Counted from the stretch's first letter, positions 9,071 through 17,714 are shown. The stretch is DNA of 18,218 nucleotides from Bacteroidales bacterium (GCA_016293535.1 JAEDEB010000044.1:1-18218), one strand, 5' to 3'. Translations and numbers: made by a program. The notes: generated by a model not told the origin, from the sequence alone.

Positions 9071-12000
9071 TTATTTAATTTTGGCGAGCACGTCTCCGAA
9101 CTTCGCATAGTTTAATACCACACCGTCATCAAGGTCAAACCCGATTCTCTGGTCAGCGACCTTGTGCAGCCTGTCATGGTACTCCAGGCACTCCTCAAGA
9201 GCAATCTCCATCTTTGAGAGGTTCTTGCGCTCGATGGTAGAGAGATCGGCACCTCTGTCGCGGTCCTGCTGAATCTTTGTCTGAAGGAAGTCGATGTATG
9301 GGAGCAGGTACTTCGTGCGTACCTTCTCGGCCGTGTAAGGATTCATACGGTGCATATAAACGAGCACCTGGAATGCACCCTTCTTTGAACTGAACAGCCA
9401 GTAGATAGGACGGTTCTGGTACATCTTCTTGTGGTCCTTCCAAAAGTCCTTCATCAGATAGGTCTCAATACTCTTTCCTAGACTGTGCTCAATGAAATTG
9501 AGATTCTCCGTAAGAGTGTTCTCTCCGAACACCATCTTGACGAAATTGACGATCTTCTGAAGGGCATTATCATCCTCGAACGGGTTCTGATGCTCCATCA
9601 GAGGTATGATGCCGTCGTCATCTATCTCGAACCTGAATCCGTTGACGTCATAGGTGCAGACCTCTTCGTCGGAAGGATTTGGATGTGCTATATGGAGCCC
9701 CGGCTTGTCCAGGCGATAGCGTCCCATCCAGCAACCGATAGCATAGCTGAGCAGTTGCTTCATAAGGACATCGTCATTCCATTCGATTGCAGCACCATAC
9801 ATACCGCTACTTCCAGGGCAAGGAAGGAAACGGATTTCTCCCTGTTGGAGGATGGTGATTTCGTCCATAGGCACTTCGGGGCGAAGTTCGTCTTGCAGAC
9901 CGTAGATTTCTATAAACTGACGGTTAAGTTCTTCTTCGTTGGCGTGGAGTTGGTGGAAGAGGGCTTTCCATTTGCGTTTGTATTGAGCAATGCGCCATTT
10001 CAGGCTTTCCGGGTGGGCTTGTTCACCGTCAATGGGTTCCACATCGAGGAGTGGGCTGCGCTGAAAGTCCCAGGAGGTCTCGTGCGCATCCCAGTCTTGC
10101 TTGCTTATTTCAATATTGTTTTCAACAAGGTCAGAAATATATTGCTTAAGATTCAAATCATTTATCCTGTAGAAAGGTAACTTCCCAACAGGACCTTCAT
10201 GGTAATCCAAAGTGGGGGAAAACAATTTGAGGTAATAATTCACTAATGGAGAATTGAAATATGCCAATAGCAGATTATTATCTGAAATGTCATTTGGGAA
10301 GCACACGGAGCCTTTTGTTTCGAATAACCACTCTTTCTCAAATTTTCTAAAGGCAGGTTTCCCTGATGATATTGTGGACCATGTACATCCAATTTGTTTA
10401 AAATAATATGATAGATTTTGAGGCCTAGATGCGAGTTTTCCGTTATCGCCGTAATAATTCTTTATTTCGTACCCATCATTTTCCCAATTAACACAATAAT
10501 CTATGTTTCCATACCATTTCCTATATGAACCACCTTTTGTACATGGAACCCACTTGACTAGGCCTCGTTTATTTTTGTGTATTTCCCAAATATAGCGCAA
10601 AAATCTATCATTATTACCTGTCGCTAGACCTTGTTTAGGCGAGGCAACCTGGGCGATAGTACTTGAGCTAGCTGAAATATTCATCGCCTTCTCACTTACC
10701 CAATACCCAATCGGGCATCCCGGAATCTTCTCAAAGTCTTGCTGGTTGACATCAGGGTAGTAGACTTTCTGGTCATCCGCATTTCCGGTAATATTGCTCA
10801 AGAACATCTGCTCCTTATCAGAGCAGTTCTTTCCATCCACAAGACGATAATAAATGCCTTTGCTTTCCACTCCTTCAATATTCGTAATCACGAAAGCTGT
10901 ATTCTGCACAACTTCGCCCGAGAGTTCATCGAAAGTGCGAGGACCAAGATGGAGCATATTGTCTATCTTGCTAAGTTTCAGGAGATTGGTCCTGAGATTC
11001 GCAAAGGAAGACAAGAACATCCAACTCTGCATATTAATCATTCCGTATTTCCCCTTTGGGGAAAGGAGATCTTTTGCAACAATCATAAACACGGAGAACA
11101 AATCCGCTTTCCCCTCCTCATAATTGCCTTTTACATACTTACTCAGTTCCGCATTCATATTGCCTCCACCCATATAAGGTGGATTTGCCACTACGGATGT
11201 GTACTTATCCGTCAGGACTAGAATAATCTCCATTGATGGGATTGCTTGTGAAATCACCTCCGGGATAAACTCACTCTTCTTCCATTCCTCGGTCCTGGTG
11301 GCAATAAGATGCCTTGTCGCATCAGAAATCTCAAACTTCATTATTGAACCAAGGTTCTGTGCCTGCTCAAGCAGCTTGAAGGCCTCCGCGGTCTCCTCTA
11401 TCGCTTCCCTGTTTCCACCGAGGAAATAGTGAGGCAGGAATTCCTCCACTCCTGCCGGATAGCTGAACGGCTCCGGCATATCGAGCACCCTCGGCATTAC
11501 TTTGGCGTCAAGGAAGGTCCTGTCCTTCTGCGCCGCCTTCATCAGAAGAGCGAAGGATGCGAGCTGCTTGGCCCTGGTATCGAGGTCAATGCCGATGAGA
11601 TTGTTCCGGAATATGCTCTCTATGGCCATTCTCGGGGAGTAGAACTCCTCCATGTACATCTCATAGAGAAGGTCGAATCCCTCATTCAGGATGTGTCCCG
11701 AACCGCAGGCCGGGTCAATCAGCTTGTATTCCTTAATGTCTTCAATCCGGAGTATTTCATCCTCCGGAGTCGGCTCCGTCGGTTTGACCAGATACTGCAT
11801 CTTCTCCTCCAAGGAGGAGTAAGGGTTGTTGTCCAGATAGATTCTTCCAATGGTGTTCTGGACCATGTACTTCACAATCCAGTTCGGGGTGAATATCTGC
11901 GTTGCCGCAGGGATATCCTCCTTGGCCACTTTCTCCTTGCTGGCAAACACCTCGTCCTTTTTCTCAGAGATGTAGAACTGGTAGAGCCATCCGATAAGCT

Positions 12001-12631
12001 CTGACTTCTCATAGTCCTCCTGCGTAATGAAGGTGGTGTTGTTCAGCAGGTCAACGAATCCTCCGGAAGCGAGTATATTGTCCGGAAGGAGCAGCGAGAT
12101 GTATTTCTCGATGCCTCCGAAGCAGTTGTATATGACCGAATCAGACTCGCAGAACGCCGCTATGAGAAGAGCGAACTGCGCATCTATCTGAGTCGGGTCC
12201 GCAAGCAGGTTGTCCAGTTTCTCGCGGTTATGGGCAGATAGTGGCATTGTGAGCCTTCCGGCCCTTGCCTGAGCCACTATGACCGGCATCCTTGAGTCGG
12301 AGTTGACATATTCCATAACCGGTTCGATGAAGTGGTTCTTCTGCATGATGCGGATGGCCACCATCCTGTTGAACCATGTGTAGGCAGCCTCCTCGCAGAC
12401 CTCCTTGATACCTTTCGCGGCGATTCTTGCTTTCAGTTCCTGCCATGCATCGTGGAACTCCTCATCCAGAATCTTGTCCATGAAGACGGTTCCACCCTGT
12501 ATCTTAACCGGCTCTGCGACGATGACTTTTCCAGTCCTGTCGAAGCCAAGGGTGAGTATTCTGTCAAGGACACCCTGTCTTAGCAGGTTCCTTGACTGTA
12601 TGGCAAAGTTCTTTAACGGCGTCGTGTTCAT
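9071..12631 (-). CDS. pglX: PglX, BREX-1 adenine-specific DNA methyltransferase
   Basis: This 1186-residue protein is full length for BREX-1 PglX. The N-terminal helical region ends in WLYQFYISEKKDEVF (215-229), a hallmark stretch of the family, followed by QIFTPNWIVKYM (245-256). The class I methyltransferase core has the SAM-binding motif DPACGSGHIL (306-315), an acidic motif-II-like GIDLD (347-351) and the catalytic motif NPPY (483-486), typical of N6-adenine methylation. Residues from about 640 to 845, including KQGLATGNN (666-674), look like a TaqI-type target-recognition region. The conserved PglX C-terminus follows, including PIYWLFSSKKGAF. PglX marks host DNA and also supplies the specificity on which exclusion depends. 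It starts at ATG 12629-12631, 19 nt after the brxC stop. The DNA under the predicted target-recognition region is much more AT-rich than both sides (see the separate entry). No slipped-strand repeat or broken frame is visible, so it should be active. Confidence 0.96.
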   Translation of the reverse strand: MNTTPLKNFAIQSRNLLRQGVLDRILTLGFDRTGKVIVAEPVKIQGGTVFMDKILDEEFHDAWQELKARIAAKGIKEVCEEAAYTWFNRMVAIRIMQKNHFIEPVMEYVNSDSRMPVIVAQARAGRLTMPLSAHNREKLDNLLADPTQIDAQFALLIAAFCESDSVIYNCFGGIEKYISLLLPDNILASGGFVDLLNNTTFITQEDYEKSELIGWLYQFYISEKKDEVFASKEKVAKEDIPAATQIFTPNWIVKYMVQNTIGRIYLDNNPYSSLEEKMQYLVKPTEPTPEDEILRIEDIKEYKLIDPACGSGHILNEGFDLLYEMYMEEFYSPRMAIESIFRNNLIGIDLDTRAKQLASFALLMKAAQKDRTFLDAKVMPRVLDMPEPFSYPAGVEEFLPHYFLGGNREAIEETAEAFKLLEQAQNLGSIMKFEISDATRHLIATRTEEWKKSEFIPEVISQAIPSMEIILVLTDKYTSVVANPPYMGGGNMNAELSKYVKGNYEEGKADLFSVFMIVAKDLLSPKGKYGMINMQSWMFLSSFANLRTNLLKLSKIDNMLHLGPRTFDELSGEVVQNTAFVITNIEGVESKGIYYRLVDGKNCSDKEQMFLSNITGNADDQKVYYPDVNQQDFEKIPGCPIGYWVSEKAMNISASSSTIAQVASPKQGLATGNNDRFLRYIWEIHKNKRGLVKWVPCTKGGSYRKWYGNIDYCVNWENDGYEIKNYYGDNGKLASRPQNLSYYFKQIGCTWSTISSGKPAFRKFEKEWLFETKGSVCFPNDISDNNLLLAYFNSPLVNYYLKLFSPTLDYHEGPVGKLPFYRINDLNLKQYISDLVENNIEISKQDWDAHETSWDFQRSPLLDVEPIDGEQAHPESLKWRIAQYKRKWKALFHQLHANEEELNRQFIEIYGLQDELRPEVPMDEITILQQGEIRFLPCPGSSGMYGAAIEWNDDVLMKQLLSYAIGCWMGRYRLDKPGLHIAHPNPSDEEVCTYDVNGFRFEIDDDGIIPLMEHQNPFEDDNALQKIVNFVKMVFGENTLTENLNFIEHSLGKSIETYLMKDFWKDHKKMYQNRPIYWLFSSKKGAFQVLVYMHRMNPYTAEKVRTKYLLPYIDFLQTKIQQDRDRGADLSTIERKNLSKMEIALEECLEYHDRLHKVADQRIGFDLDDGVVLNYAKFGDVLAKIK
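10100..10690 (-). other. AT-rich patch in pglX over the predicted target-recognition domain
   Basis: Two 60-nt lines counted inside this stretch have 30% (10381-10440) and 33% (10201-10260) G+C. Lines on either side have 52% (9961-10020) and 58% (11461-11520). The patch encodes roughly residues 648-844, between the methyltransferase catalytic core and the conserved C-terminal region, where DNA-sequence specificity is expected to lie. The reading frame runs through both borders without a break. The simplest reading is replacement of the specificity module by recombination. The borders are approximate, judged by eye. Confidence 0.65.
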
Positions 12632-12650
12632 TATGCGTTCTCCCTCATGT

Positions 12651-15600
12651 CTATGATACCCTTATCTCATCGTTCCCATCTAGGGCGGCGATAAGTTTCT
12701 GGCGTATTGAATCTATGTAGTTGTTGAGTTCGTCGATGCTTGTTATCCTTTGAGCCCGACATATATCCTTGGCGGATACGTGTTTAATCTTCTTAGGGGC
12801 TGGCGGAGTCTTGGTTTCACCTCCTCCCGGGTTCTCATCAGGAACGACCTTGGCATCGATTGCCTGGATCTGCTGCCTGCGGAAACCATCGACATCAGCG
12901 TTGCTCTTAAGGGCGTACAGGTTGTCGGTGGTGCACTTCGCGTCAATCATATTGCGGAAGAGAGACTTGTCGAATGACACCTTCACTGATTTCGCATACT
13001 GGTCAAGTTCCTCCAGGACATCATCATAAGCCTTGTGTATCCTGTCGACATATTCCTTCTTGACATCAGCGAGTTTCCTTTTCAGGACCTCCATCCTCTT
13101 CTTGTACATCGGGAGAGTATTGATTGGATCCTTCTCCGTAAATATTCCTTTGAGCTCCTCGACATACTTACGTCCCTCCTCGTCCTGAATGAAGTCGAAG
13201 TTGTCGTTGTTGTCCTTGGCCCACTGGTAGAAACTGCGGAAGGCCGGCATCTGCGGCCCGTGGGCGAACTGGACAATGGTCTTGCACCGGTCCATCATCT
13301 GCTTGCCCTCGGTCTTCTGGGAAACGATGAGCTTGAAGAACTTCTCAGGGTCCCTCTCGCTGTACCATTCGTCCTTGACCCTTGCGATTGCCTTGTCCAT
13401 CTCATCTGCGAGGACATCGACATGGTTTGCCCTGAGTTCTCCGGCTATCTTGGCATATTCCACAGGAATCTTCAGCAGAGGTGAGTCATTGTCGCTGTGG
13501 CACATATTGAAGAGCTCTGAGCTGTCGAGAGGGTAGGTCTTCGAGAAGTCGTTGAAGATTTCCTTCCATGCCTTGGTGAAGTCCTGGACGAGCTGCTGGC
13601 TTATCTGCTGTGCGGACGTTACCGTGAAACTGTTCTTGTCCTTGAGGATGAGCTCGGCGACTACCTTCTTCTCCACATTCGGATTGCCCTTGTAGGAGAA
13701 TGCCCTGTTGTGACGACGGACGAGTTCGTTGACAAAGTATGCCGTGGCAATCTCGTTCCATCCGTAAGGGGCCTGATTGAAGAATGTCAGGAGGTCTCCG
13801 AGGACGGTATCACCAGGCTGACGGTTAAGGTAGTTCTCAATCTCCTGCTCAGCATCGGTGAGAGTATTCATCTCATTGTACTCGTTCGGCTGTATAGGTC
13901 TCAGGATCTTTGCCTTCAGGGCATCCGAGGTAGAAGGTGTGCTGGAGCTCACAACATAAGAAGCGAGCGGATAGACAGTCTTGCAGTGCTCCTGGAATGC
14001 TGTTTTGTAACGCTCTGTCCCTTTCCTGCTACCCAGCAATCCGGGAGCAAGGACACTCTGCCCTGTGATGACAGGGCAGGAGTCAAGGATCTTCACGAAC
14101 TCCGGGTAGATGCTGTTATTGAGAAGTTCCGCAGCGCGTGACCTGAACTCGTCGTTGGTCTTCGACCTCTGCTCCGAAGCATTGGAAGCGTACTGGCTCA
14201 GGTATTCCTGCACCTTGCAGAACCAGAAGAAGTCGTTGCGCAGTCTTACGTTGTCCTGGTATGCATTGACAAGGAAGTAGACCATCTTCTTCTGGTCGTT
14301 CCTGAACGCGAATGTCTGGACATTGGTGTCCGCTGCATCCGTCTTGAACTCGACGAGGATATTCGCATTGGACTGGCCGATGATGAACCTGTCGTTGATG
14401 GCCATTCCGACGGACAGAGGATTGCCTCCGAACATCTCGCGGTTGTTTATGGTTATGTATTTGGTGATGATTCCCTTCAGTGCGTTGGCGACGGCATTTG
14501 CGTTTGGGCTCTGGCTCATGATGAGCCTGTTCACCTCGGACTCCTCCTCAGTGAGGAAGCAGTAGATGTCCGCTTTGCCTTCCTTGCTCTGCACCCTCAC
14601 GACGCTCTTGTCCACAAGGTACTCAAGTGCCTTCTCTATCCTCTCCTTGAGCTCGAGTTTGCTCTGGTCAATCTCGGTCATCATCAGGGTCACGATGTTG
14701 TCGAGTGTGGCCGGGAAGAGCAGCTTGTTGTTGTCGCTGATGTTGCAGAGCATGAACAGAAGGTTGACAACTCTCTGCCCGAAGTCCTTGTCAGGATAAG
14801 TTGCTATGATATAGTTGGCATTCTTAATTGCTCTCTGCCCCTCGTGTTTCAGACCGGCCTCGAACATCGAGGAAAAGAGCATATCGAACGATATGAGCTG
14901 GCCTACCTCCTTTTCCCTGTTTTCCTGAGCTGTCTTGTGCGTGATCTTGAGCACTGAACGCTCGTTTCCCTTCACCTCCGTATCGACATACGACAAGGCG
15001 ACGAATGCGTCGAAGACATTCATTATGAGCTGGAACTGGTAAGGGACAAACGGATAGTAGTTGATGAAATCCTGCTTGTCGGCATACCTGCGGTATCCTG
15101 TAGGCAGATCGAACTGGGATTCTATGGCGTTCTTTTTCTCGTCGTAGAGCTTTCCGAGGACAGTCTCCGCATCTGCATCCTTGTCAAGGATTCGCTTCTG
15201 GGTGATGTATTCGGTGTTGGTTCCCTGAAGGGCAACGCGTGTCTGGAAACGTCCGAGAATCTTGCCGTACTGGTCTGACGTGTCAGTGATTCTGCAAGTG
15301 TCGAGCACCTCCGAAAGATCCTGCTGAGCCGTACATCCGACCCAGACTTTCTTCCCGCAGCTGTCAGCTATGCCCGTGACTATCTGCTGGAACTGAAGGA
15401 GAAGTTCTTGGCGTGAACCGATGAACTGGCTCACCTCGTCTATGAAGAACACTATACGGTAGTTGTCATCTTTCCCTTCAAGATAGTTCTTGAATTCCTG
15501 GCAGAGTCTCTCAGGGGTCGGATCGATGGTATTGCCCTCAATCTGCCTGCGAATGACGTCGGTCGACAGCGAGGCCACTTCTGCGGCCTTATCCATGACG

Positions 15601-16250
15601 TAGTCGAGCTCAGTGATCGCGAGGGTCTCGGCGTCCCTGTCCCAGTCAAACCCGTCCTCGGCGAGAGCCGCCTTGAACTGTCCGTACATGCCCTTTTCCA
15701 TAAGCGGCTTCTCAAGGTACTGTGCGAGGGATATGTTGAACTTGTGGAATCCCCGGAATCCGTTGAATTCTTCCCATATAGCCTTTGCGAACGTGGTTCT
15801 GCTGTTGGTGTTGTCCCCGATCTTGTCTCCGATGTTGAACAGGACGGTGTCTATGTGAGCGACCTTCAGCCATGACACTAGGTCGTTGAAGTCAGAAATA
15901 GTCGCCCTCAGCCTGCTGTTCTGGTTCTGAAGTGGGTCGAAGTCGTTCTTGACAGCATCCAGGACCCGTCCGAGAGCCTGCTCTCTGTGAACAGGAGAAA
16001 GACAGAAATTGAGGTATTTCAACAGATGGGACTTACCTGACCCGTAGTATCCGCTAATCCAGATTCCCGTATGGCTTACTCTCCTCAGCCTTATGGCATT
16101 CAACACATCGTAGAGCCCGTTCAATATCTCGTCCGTGAAGACATACTCCTCTATCTCGACCCTTATGGTTGATTCGCTGTTGTCTGTTACTGACACGGCC
16201 GGGTTCAGTGGCCTTGAAATATCATTCTTGTATAGTTTCTCAAGTATCAT
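12651..16250 (-). CDS. brxC: BrxC, large P-loop ATPase of BREX
   Basis: This 1199-residue protein is the typical length for BrxC/PglY-class proteins. The P-loop ATPase lies near the N-terminus. Walker A is GYYGSGKSHLLKYL (67-80), preceded by the RRVSHTGIWISG approach strand. Walker B is IVFFIDEVSQF (266-276), and a sensor-like strand VWVGCTAQQDLSEV (302-315) follows. A long helical region follows, ending in a coiled, charged segment (roughly 1000-1100), a short Pro/Gly-rich spacer and a basic helical tail. BrxC is required for both methylation and phage exclusion in characterised type 1 systems and probably drives assembly or remodelling of the BREX complex. It begins at ATG 16248-16250, 14 nt after the brxB stop, and ends 19 nt before pglX. 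Codon composition is like pglZ and the outer parts of pglX, the shared core background. Several long antisense frames across it are shadows. Confidence 0.96.
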   Translation of the reverse strand: MILEKLYKNDISRPLNPAVSVTDNSESTIRVEIEEYVFTDEILNGLYDVLNAIRLRRVSHTGIWISGYYGSGKSHLLKYLNFCLSPVHREQALGRVLDAVKNDFDPLQNQNSRLRATISDFNDLVSWLKVAHIDTVLFNIGDKIGDNTNSRTTFAKAIWEEFNGFRGFHKFNISLAQYLEKPLMEKGMYGQFKAALAEDGFDWDRDAETLAITELDYVMDKAAEVASLSTDVIRRQIEGNTIDPTPERLCQEFKNYLEGKDDNYRIVFFIDEVSQFIGSRQELLLQFQQIVTGIADSCGKKVWVGCTAQQDLSEVLDTCRITDTSDQYGKILGRFQTRVALQGTNTEYITQKRILDKDADAETVLGKLYDEKKNAIESQFDLPTGYRRYADKQDFINYYPFVPYQFQLIMNVFDAFVALSYVDTEVKGNERSVLKITHKTAQENREKEVGQLISFDMLFSSMFEAGLKHEGQRAIKNANYIIATYPDKDFGQRVVNLLFMLCNISDNNKLLFPATLDNIVTLMMTEIDQSKLELKERIEKALEYLVDKSVVRVQSKEGKADIYCFLTEEESEVNRLIMSQSPNANAVANALKGIITKYITINNREMFGGNPLSVGMAINDRFIIGQSNANILVEFKTDAADTNVQTFAFRNDQKKMVYFLVNAYQDNVRLRNDFFWFCKVQEYLSQYASNASEQRSKTNDEFRSRAAELLNNSIYPEFVKILDSCPVITGQSVLAPGLLGSRKGTERYKTAFQEHCKTVYPLASYVVSSSTPSTSDALKAKILRPIQPNEYNEMNTLTDAEQEIENYLNRQPGDTVLGDLLTFFNQAPYGWNEIATAYFVNELVRRHNRAFSYKGNPNVEKKVVAELILKDKNSFTVTSAQQISQQLVQDFTKAWKEIFNDFSKTYPLDSSELFNMCHSDNDSPLLKIPVEYAKIAGELRANHVDVLADEMDKAIARVKDEWYSERDPEKFFKLIVSQKTEGKQMMDRCKTIVQFAHGPQMPAFRSFYQWAKDNNDNFDFIQDEEGRKYVEELKGIFTEKDPINTLPMYKKRMEVLKRKLADVKKEYVDRIHKAYDDVLEELDQYAKSVKVSFDKSLFRNMIDAKCTTDNLYALKSNADVDGFRRQQIQAIDAKVVPDENPGGGETKTPPAPKKIKHVSAKDICRAQRITSIDELNNYIDSIRQKLIAALDGNDEIRVS

Positions 16251-16264
16251 AATAGTTCTGTTTT

Positions 16265-16876
16265 CTAATCGTTCATCAATACTATGGCCCTGTATGTGTG
16301 GTTGTCCTCCAGATCCCCGAAGAGTTTGAACGTAGCTCCGTCCTGATCTCCCGGATAGAAGAGTATGATTTTATACCTCTCGGAGTGGTTGTGCTTCTCA
16401 TATCGGTTGAGAAGATTGCTGGTCCTGAGATAAGGATAGATGTTGCCCAGCCCGTACATGAACACATACGGACGGATAAAATTGTCAACCTTGCTGACGT
16501 GTTCCATTATCCTGTTATGAATATAGAGCAAGAAGTCGTCGCTGTTAGCCTTGAGCAGGAGGGCTTTCGTCACGTCTTCCGGTTTGGTCTCATCCTTCTC
16601 GAGCATATACTTGAGATATGACGGATGCTTTCCGAATGATTGTGCGTCCATGAACCTGCAAAACTCCTCAAAGATGTCCAGCGTAAGCACATCTACATTG
16701 TTGACCGGGCGCTTGATGTTCTCTTTGATTTCATCAATCTGTTCACGCATCTCGAACTCTTTGTCCGCTGGATAGAGATACACGTAAAAATTATAGAAAA
16801 GGTCTCCGCTATGGGTGTCCTGGAATTTCTTGCTGCACAGCTTTTCGTAAAGTTGTGCCACTGTCATCGGTTTCAT
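16265..16876 (-). CDS. brxB: BrxB (DUF1788), small BREX core protein
   Basis: This is a 203-residue protein of the DUF1788/BrxB family. Recognisable stretches are the N-terminal LYEKLCSKKFQDTHSGDLFYN (from residue 9) and, near the C-terminus, YVFMYGLGNIYPYLRTSNLL, then the IILFYPGDQDGATFKLFGDL block that ends almost every BrxB. No enzymatic motif, signal peptide or membrane segment is visible; it is a cytoplasmic protein whose biochemical role in BREX is not established, although it is needed for function in characterised systems. Its ATG overlaps the brxA stop in an ATGA arrangement (16873-16876), so translation is coupled. It ends 14 nt before brxC. Confidence 0.95.
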   Translation of the reverse strand: MKPMTVAQLYEKLCSKKFQDTHSGDLFYNFYVYLYPADKEFEMREQIDEIKENIKRPVNNVDVLTLDIFEEFCRFMDAQSFGKHPSYLKYMLEKDETKPEDVTKALLLKANSDDFLLYIHNRIMEHVSKVDNFIRPYVFMYGLGNIYPYLRTSNLLNRYEKHNHSERYKIILFYPGDQDGATFKLFGDLEDNHTYRAIVLMND

Positions 16877-17508
16877 AATGAGACTCGCTTTAGCTGTTCA
16901 ATCTTGTACTGTGGAAGGAAGCATGCCTGGAGGAACCATAGTTCTCCGCTCCTTACGTATTGGATATAGGCGTCATCGGACAGTGATGGAGGCATCAGTT
17001 CTCCAGTTGAATGGTTGATGAGTCCTGCCTGCTTGAGGATGGTGATATAGCAGCTGGCGATTTTCTGCCTTGTCTGCTCGGTCCAGCTGTTGACCAGTTC
17101 GTCCGTTGCCGCTATCTCGCTGATTTTCATCAACACATCTCCGTTGCAAAGAACCCTGTCGATGGAATTGTACTTGGGCAAAGCCAGATCGACTTGGAAT
17201 TCAAACAGAAGCCTGTATGTTTTCAGTATGACGTAAAACAAGGCGAACTTCTGCTGGTCTTCAGGAAGGGTCATGAATATTTCCCAAAATGACCTCGGCA
17301 TGGTATCGAACCGTTTTGACAGCTCGGTTGTCACCCGTTCTCTTGATGATGTCGCCTGAATCTTCAGGTACTGAGCATCTTCTTTGAGTCTCTTCTTCGT
17401 AGAGGTAGAGTTTTCTTCCAACAGCATCTGAACAACGACAAGTGTCTCGTTGAACATCATGCTTGCGGCGGTGAACGATGCGTTATATGTGCTGGTTGTG
17501 GTCTTCAT
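16873..17508 (-). CDS. brxA: BrxA (DUF1819), first gene of the BREX operon
   Basis: This is a BrxA/DUF1819 family protein of 211 residues from the chosen start. The N-terminal YNASFTAASMMFNET is the hallmark of BrxA, and the C-terminal region ends in YVRSGELWFLQACFLP plus a short tail. Family members are small helical DNA-binding proteins. The ATG at 17506-17508 is preferred over an in-frame TTG at 17530-17532, which would add eight residues (MGESYPQT). The ATG places the YNASFTA motif close to the N-terminus, as usual, and leaves a sensible leader after the putative -7 element at 17546-17553. A GGGAGAA stretch upstream of the ATG is too distant to be a clear ribosome site. The stop overlaps brxB (ATGA). 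Confidence 0.93.
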   Translation of the reverse strand: MKTTTSTYNASFTAASMMFNETLVVVQMLLEENSTSTKKRLKEDAQYLKIQATSSRERVTTELSKRFDTMPRSFWEIFMTLPEDQQKFALFYVILKTYRLLFEFQVDLALPKYNSIDRVLCNGDVLMKISEIAATDELVNSWTEQTRQKIASCYITILKQAGLINHSTGELMPPSLSDDAYIQYVRSGELWFLQACFLPQYKIEQLKRVSL

Positions 17509-17545
17509 TGTCTGTGGATATGATTCTCCCAATGTAATTATTATT

Positions 17546-17553
17546 CAAATGTA
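17546..17553 (-). promoter_or_regulatory. Candidate -7 element for the BREX operon (TAnnTTTG)
   Basis: Read on the minus strand this is TACATTTG, a match to the Bacteroidota primary-sigma -7 consensus TAnnTTTG. It lies 37 nt upstream of the brxA ATG at 17508, so transcription would start near 17539 with a leader of about 30 nt. No TTTG-like -33 element occurs at 19-21 nt upstream, so the promoter would be weak or need an activator. The element also forms the left arm of an inverted repeat, which could place it under repressor control. Confidence 0.5.
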
Positions 17554-17561
17554 ACACATTT

Positions 17562-17594
17562 TTTGACAGGTTGTTCCATTGATGTATACATTTG
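17562..17594 (+). promoter_or_regulatory. Candidate divergent plus-strand promoter
   Basis: On the plus strand TTTG (17562-17565) is followed after 21 nt by TACATTTG (17587-17594), an exact fit to the Bacteroidota TTTG-N19-21-TAnnTTTG pattern. The same stretch also contains TTGACA (17563-17568), 16 nt, TATACA (17585-17590), resembling a sigma70-type promoter. It points away from brxA, toward the exonuclease gene, which is on the opposite strand. No protein gene follows on the plus strand, so it would make a short non-coding or antisense RNA if active. Confidence 0.4.
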
Positions 17595-17604
17595 ACGCTA
17601 TTTG

Positions 17605-17681
17605 GCGAGATTTTATGAATATTCTCGCTGTTCAGGCATTGTGAGACACATAATTTGCTTCTTTCGGGCGAGAATAATCAC
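17605..17681. repeat. GCGAGA half-site cluster with nested inverted repeats
   Basis: GCGAGA occurs on the plus strand at 17605-17610 and 17668-17673, and on the minus strand at 17623-17628. The first and second copies form a short hairpin with a 12-nt loop. The middle and last copies extend into a longer imperfect stem: 17616-17628 pairs with 17668-17680 at 12 of 13 positions across a 39-nt loop. The arrangement of repeated half-sites upstream of brxA suggests an operator or alternative RNA structures. No regulator gene is visible in the window. Confidence 0.55.
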
Positions 17682-17714
17682 GACGATATTTGTCGCTGAG
17701 GAGTTCAACCTAAC

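Larger units (their letters stand above)
1..17508 (-). other. BREX type 1 phage-defence operon with embedded DUF262 cassette
   Basis: Eight minus-strand genes lie head to tail in the order brxA-brxB-brxC-pglX-(GmrSD-like)-(DUF262)-pglZ-brxL. All six core genes of type 1 BREX are present and open. brxA and brxB overlap by 4 nt, and the other gaps are 14, 19, 9, 5, 67 and 2 nt, so one polycistronic transcript is likely. Type 1 BREX methylates host DNA at a non-palindromic adenine site through PglX and stops replication of unmethylated phage. The two extra genes between pglX and pglZ are not core BREX. The operon's 3' end lies beyond the left edge, but the brxL reading frame is within a few dozen codons of its expected end. 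Confidence 0.95.
17545..17595. repeat. 9-bp perfect inverted repeat spanning both promoter elements
   Basis: TCAAATGTA (17545-17553) and TACATTTGA (17587-17595) are perfect reverse complements separated by 33 nt. Each arm contains the -7 element of one of the two divergent promoter candidates. The symmetry could simply reflect two back-to-back promoters, or could be a binding site for a dimeric regulator. Confidence 0.6.

Noticed and set aside
9485..10180. 231-codon open frame on the plus strand
   Set aside because: It lies wholly antisense to pglX, shows no recognisable motif and has no start context of its own. It is a shadow of the coding strand.
11429..12004. 191-codon plus-strand open frame
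   Set aside because: It is antisense to the conserved PglX methyltransferase core, so it is explained by pglX codon structure.
9071..12631. Phase variation of pglX by homopolymer or short tandem repeats
   Set aside because: No long homopolymer tract or tandem repeat was seen in the gene, and the frame is intact.
17530..17532. TTG start for brxA adding eight residues
   Set aside because: The in-frame ATG at 17506-17508 gives a normal BrxA N-terminus; the extra residues do not resemble the family.
17615..17644. 9-codon plus-strand frame (MNILAVQAL) as a leader peptide
   Set aside because: It is too short to support, overlaps inverted repeats and has no following gene on that strand to control.
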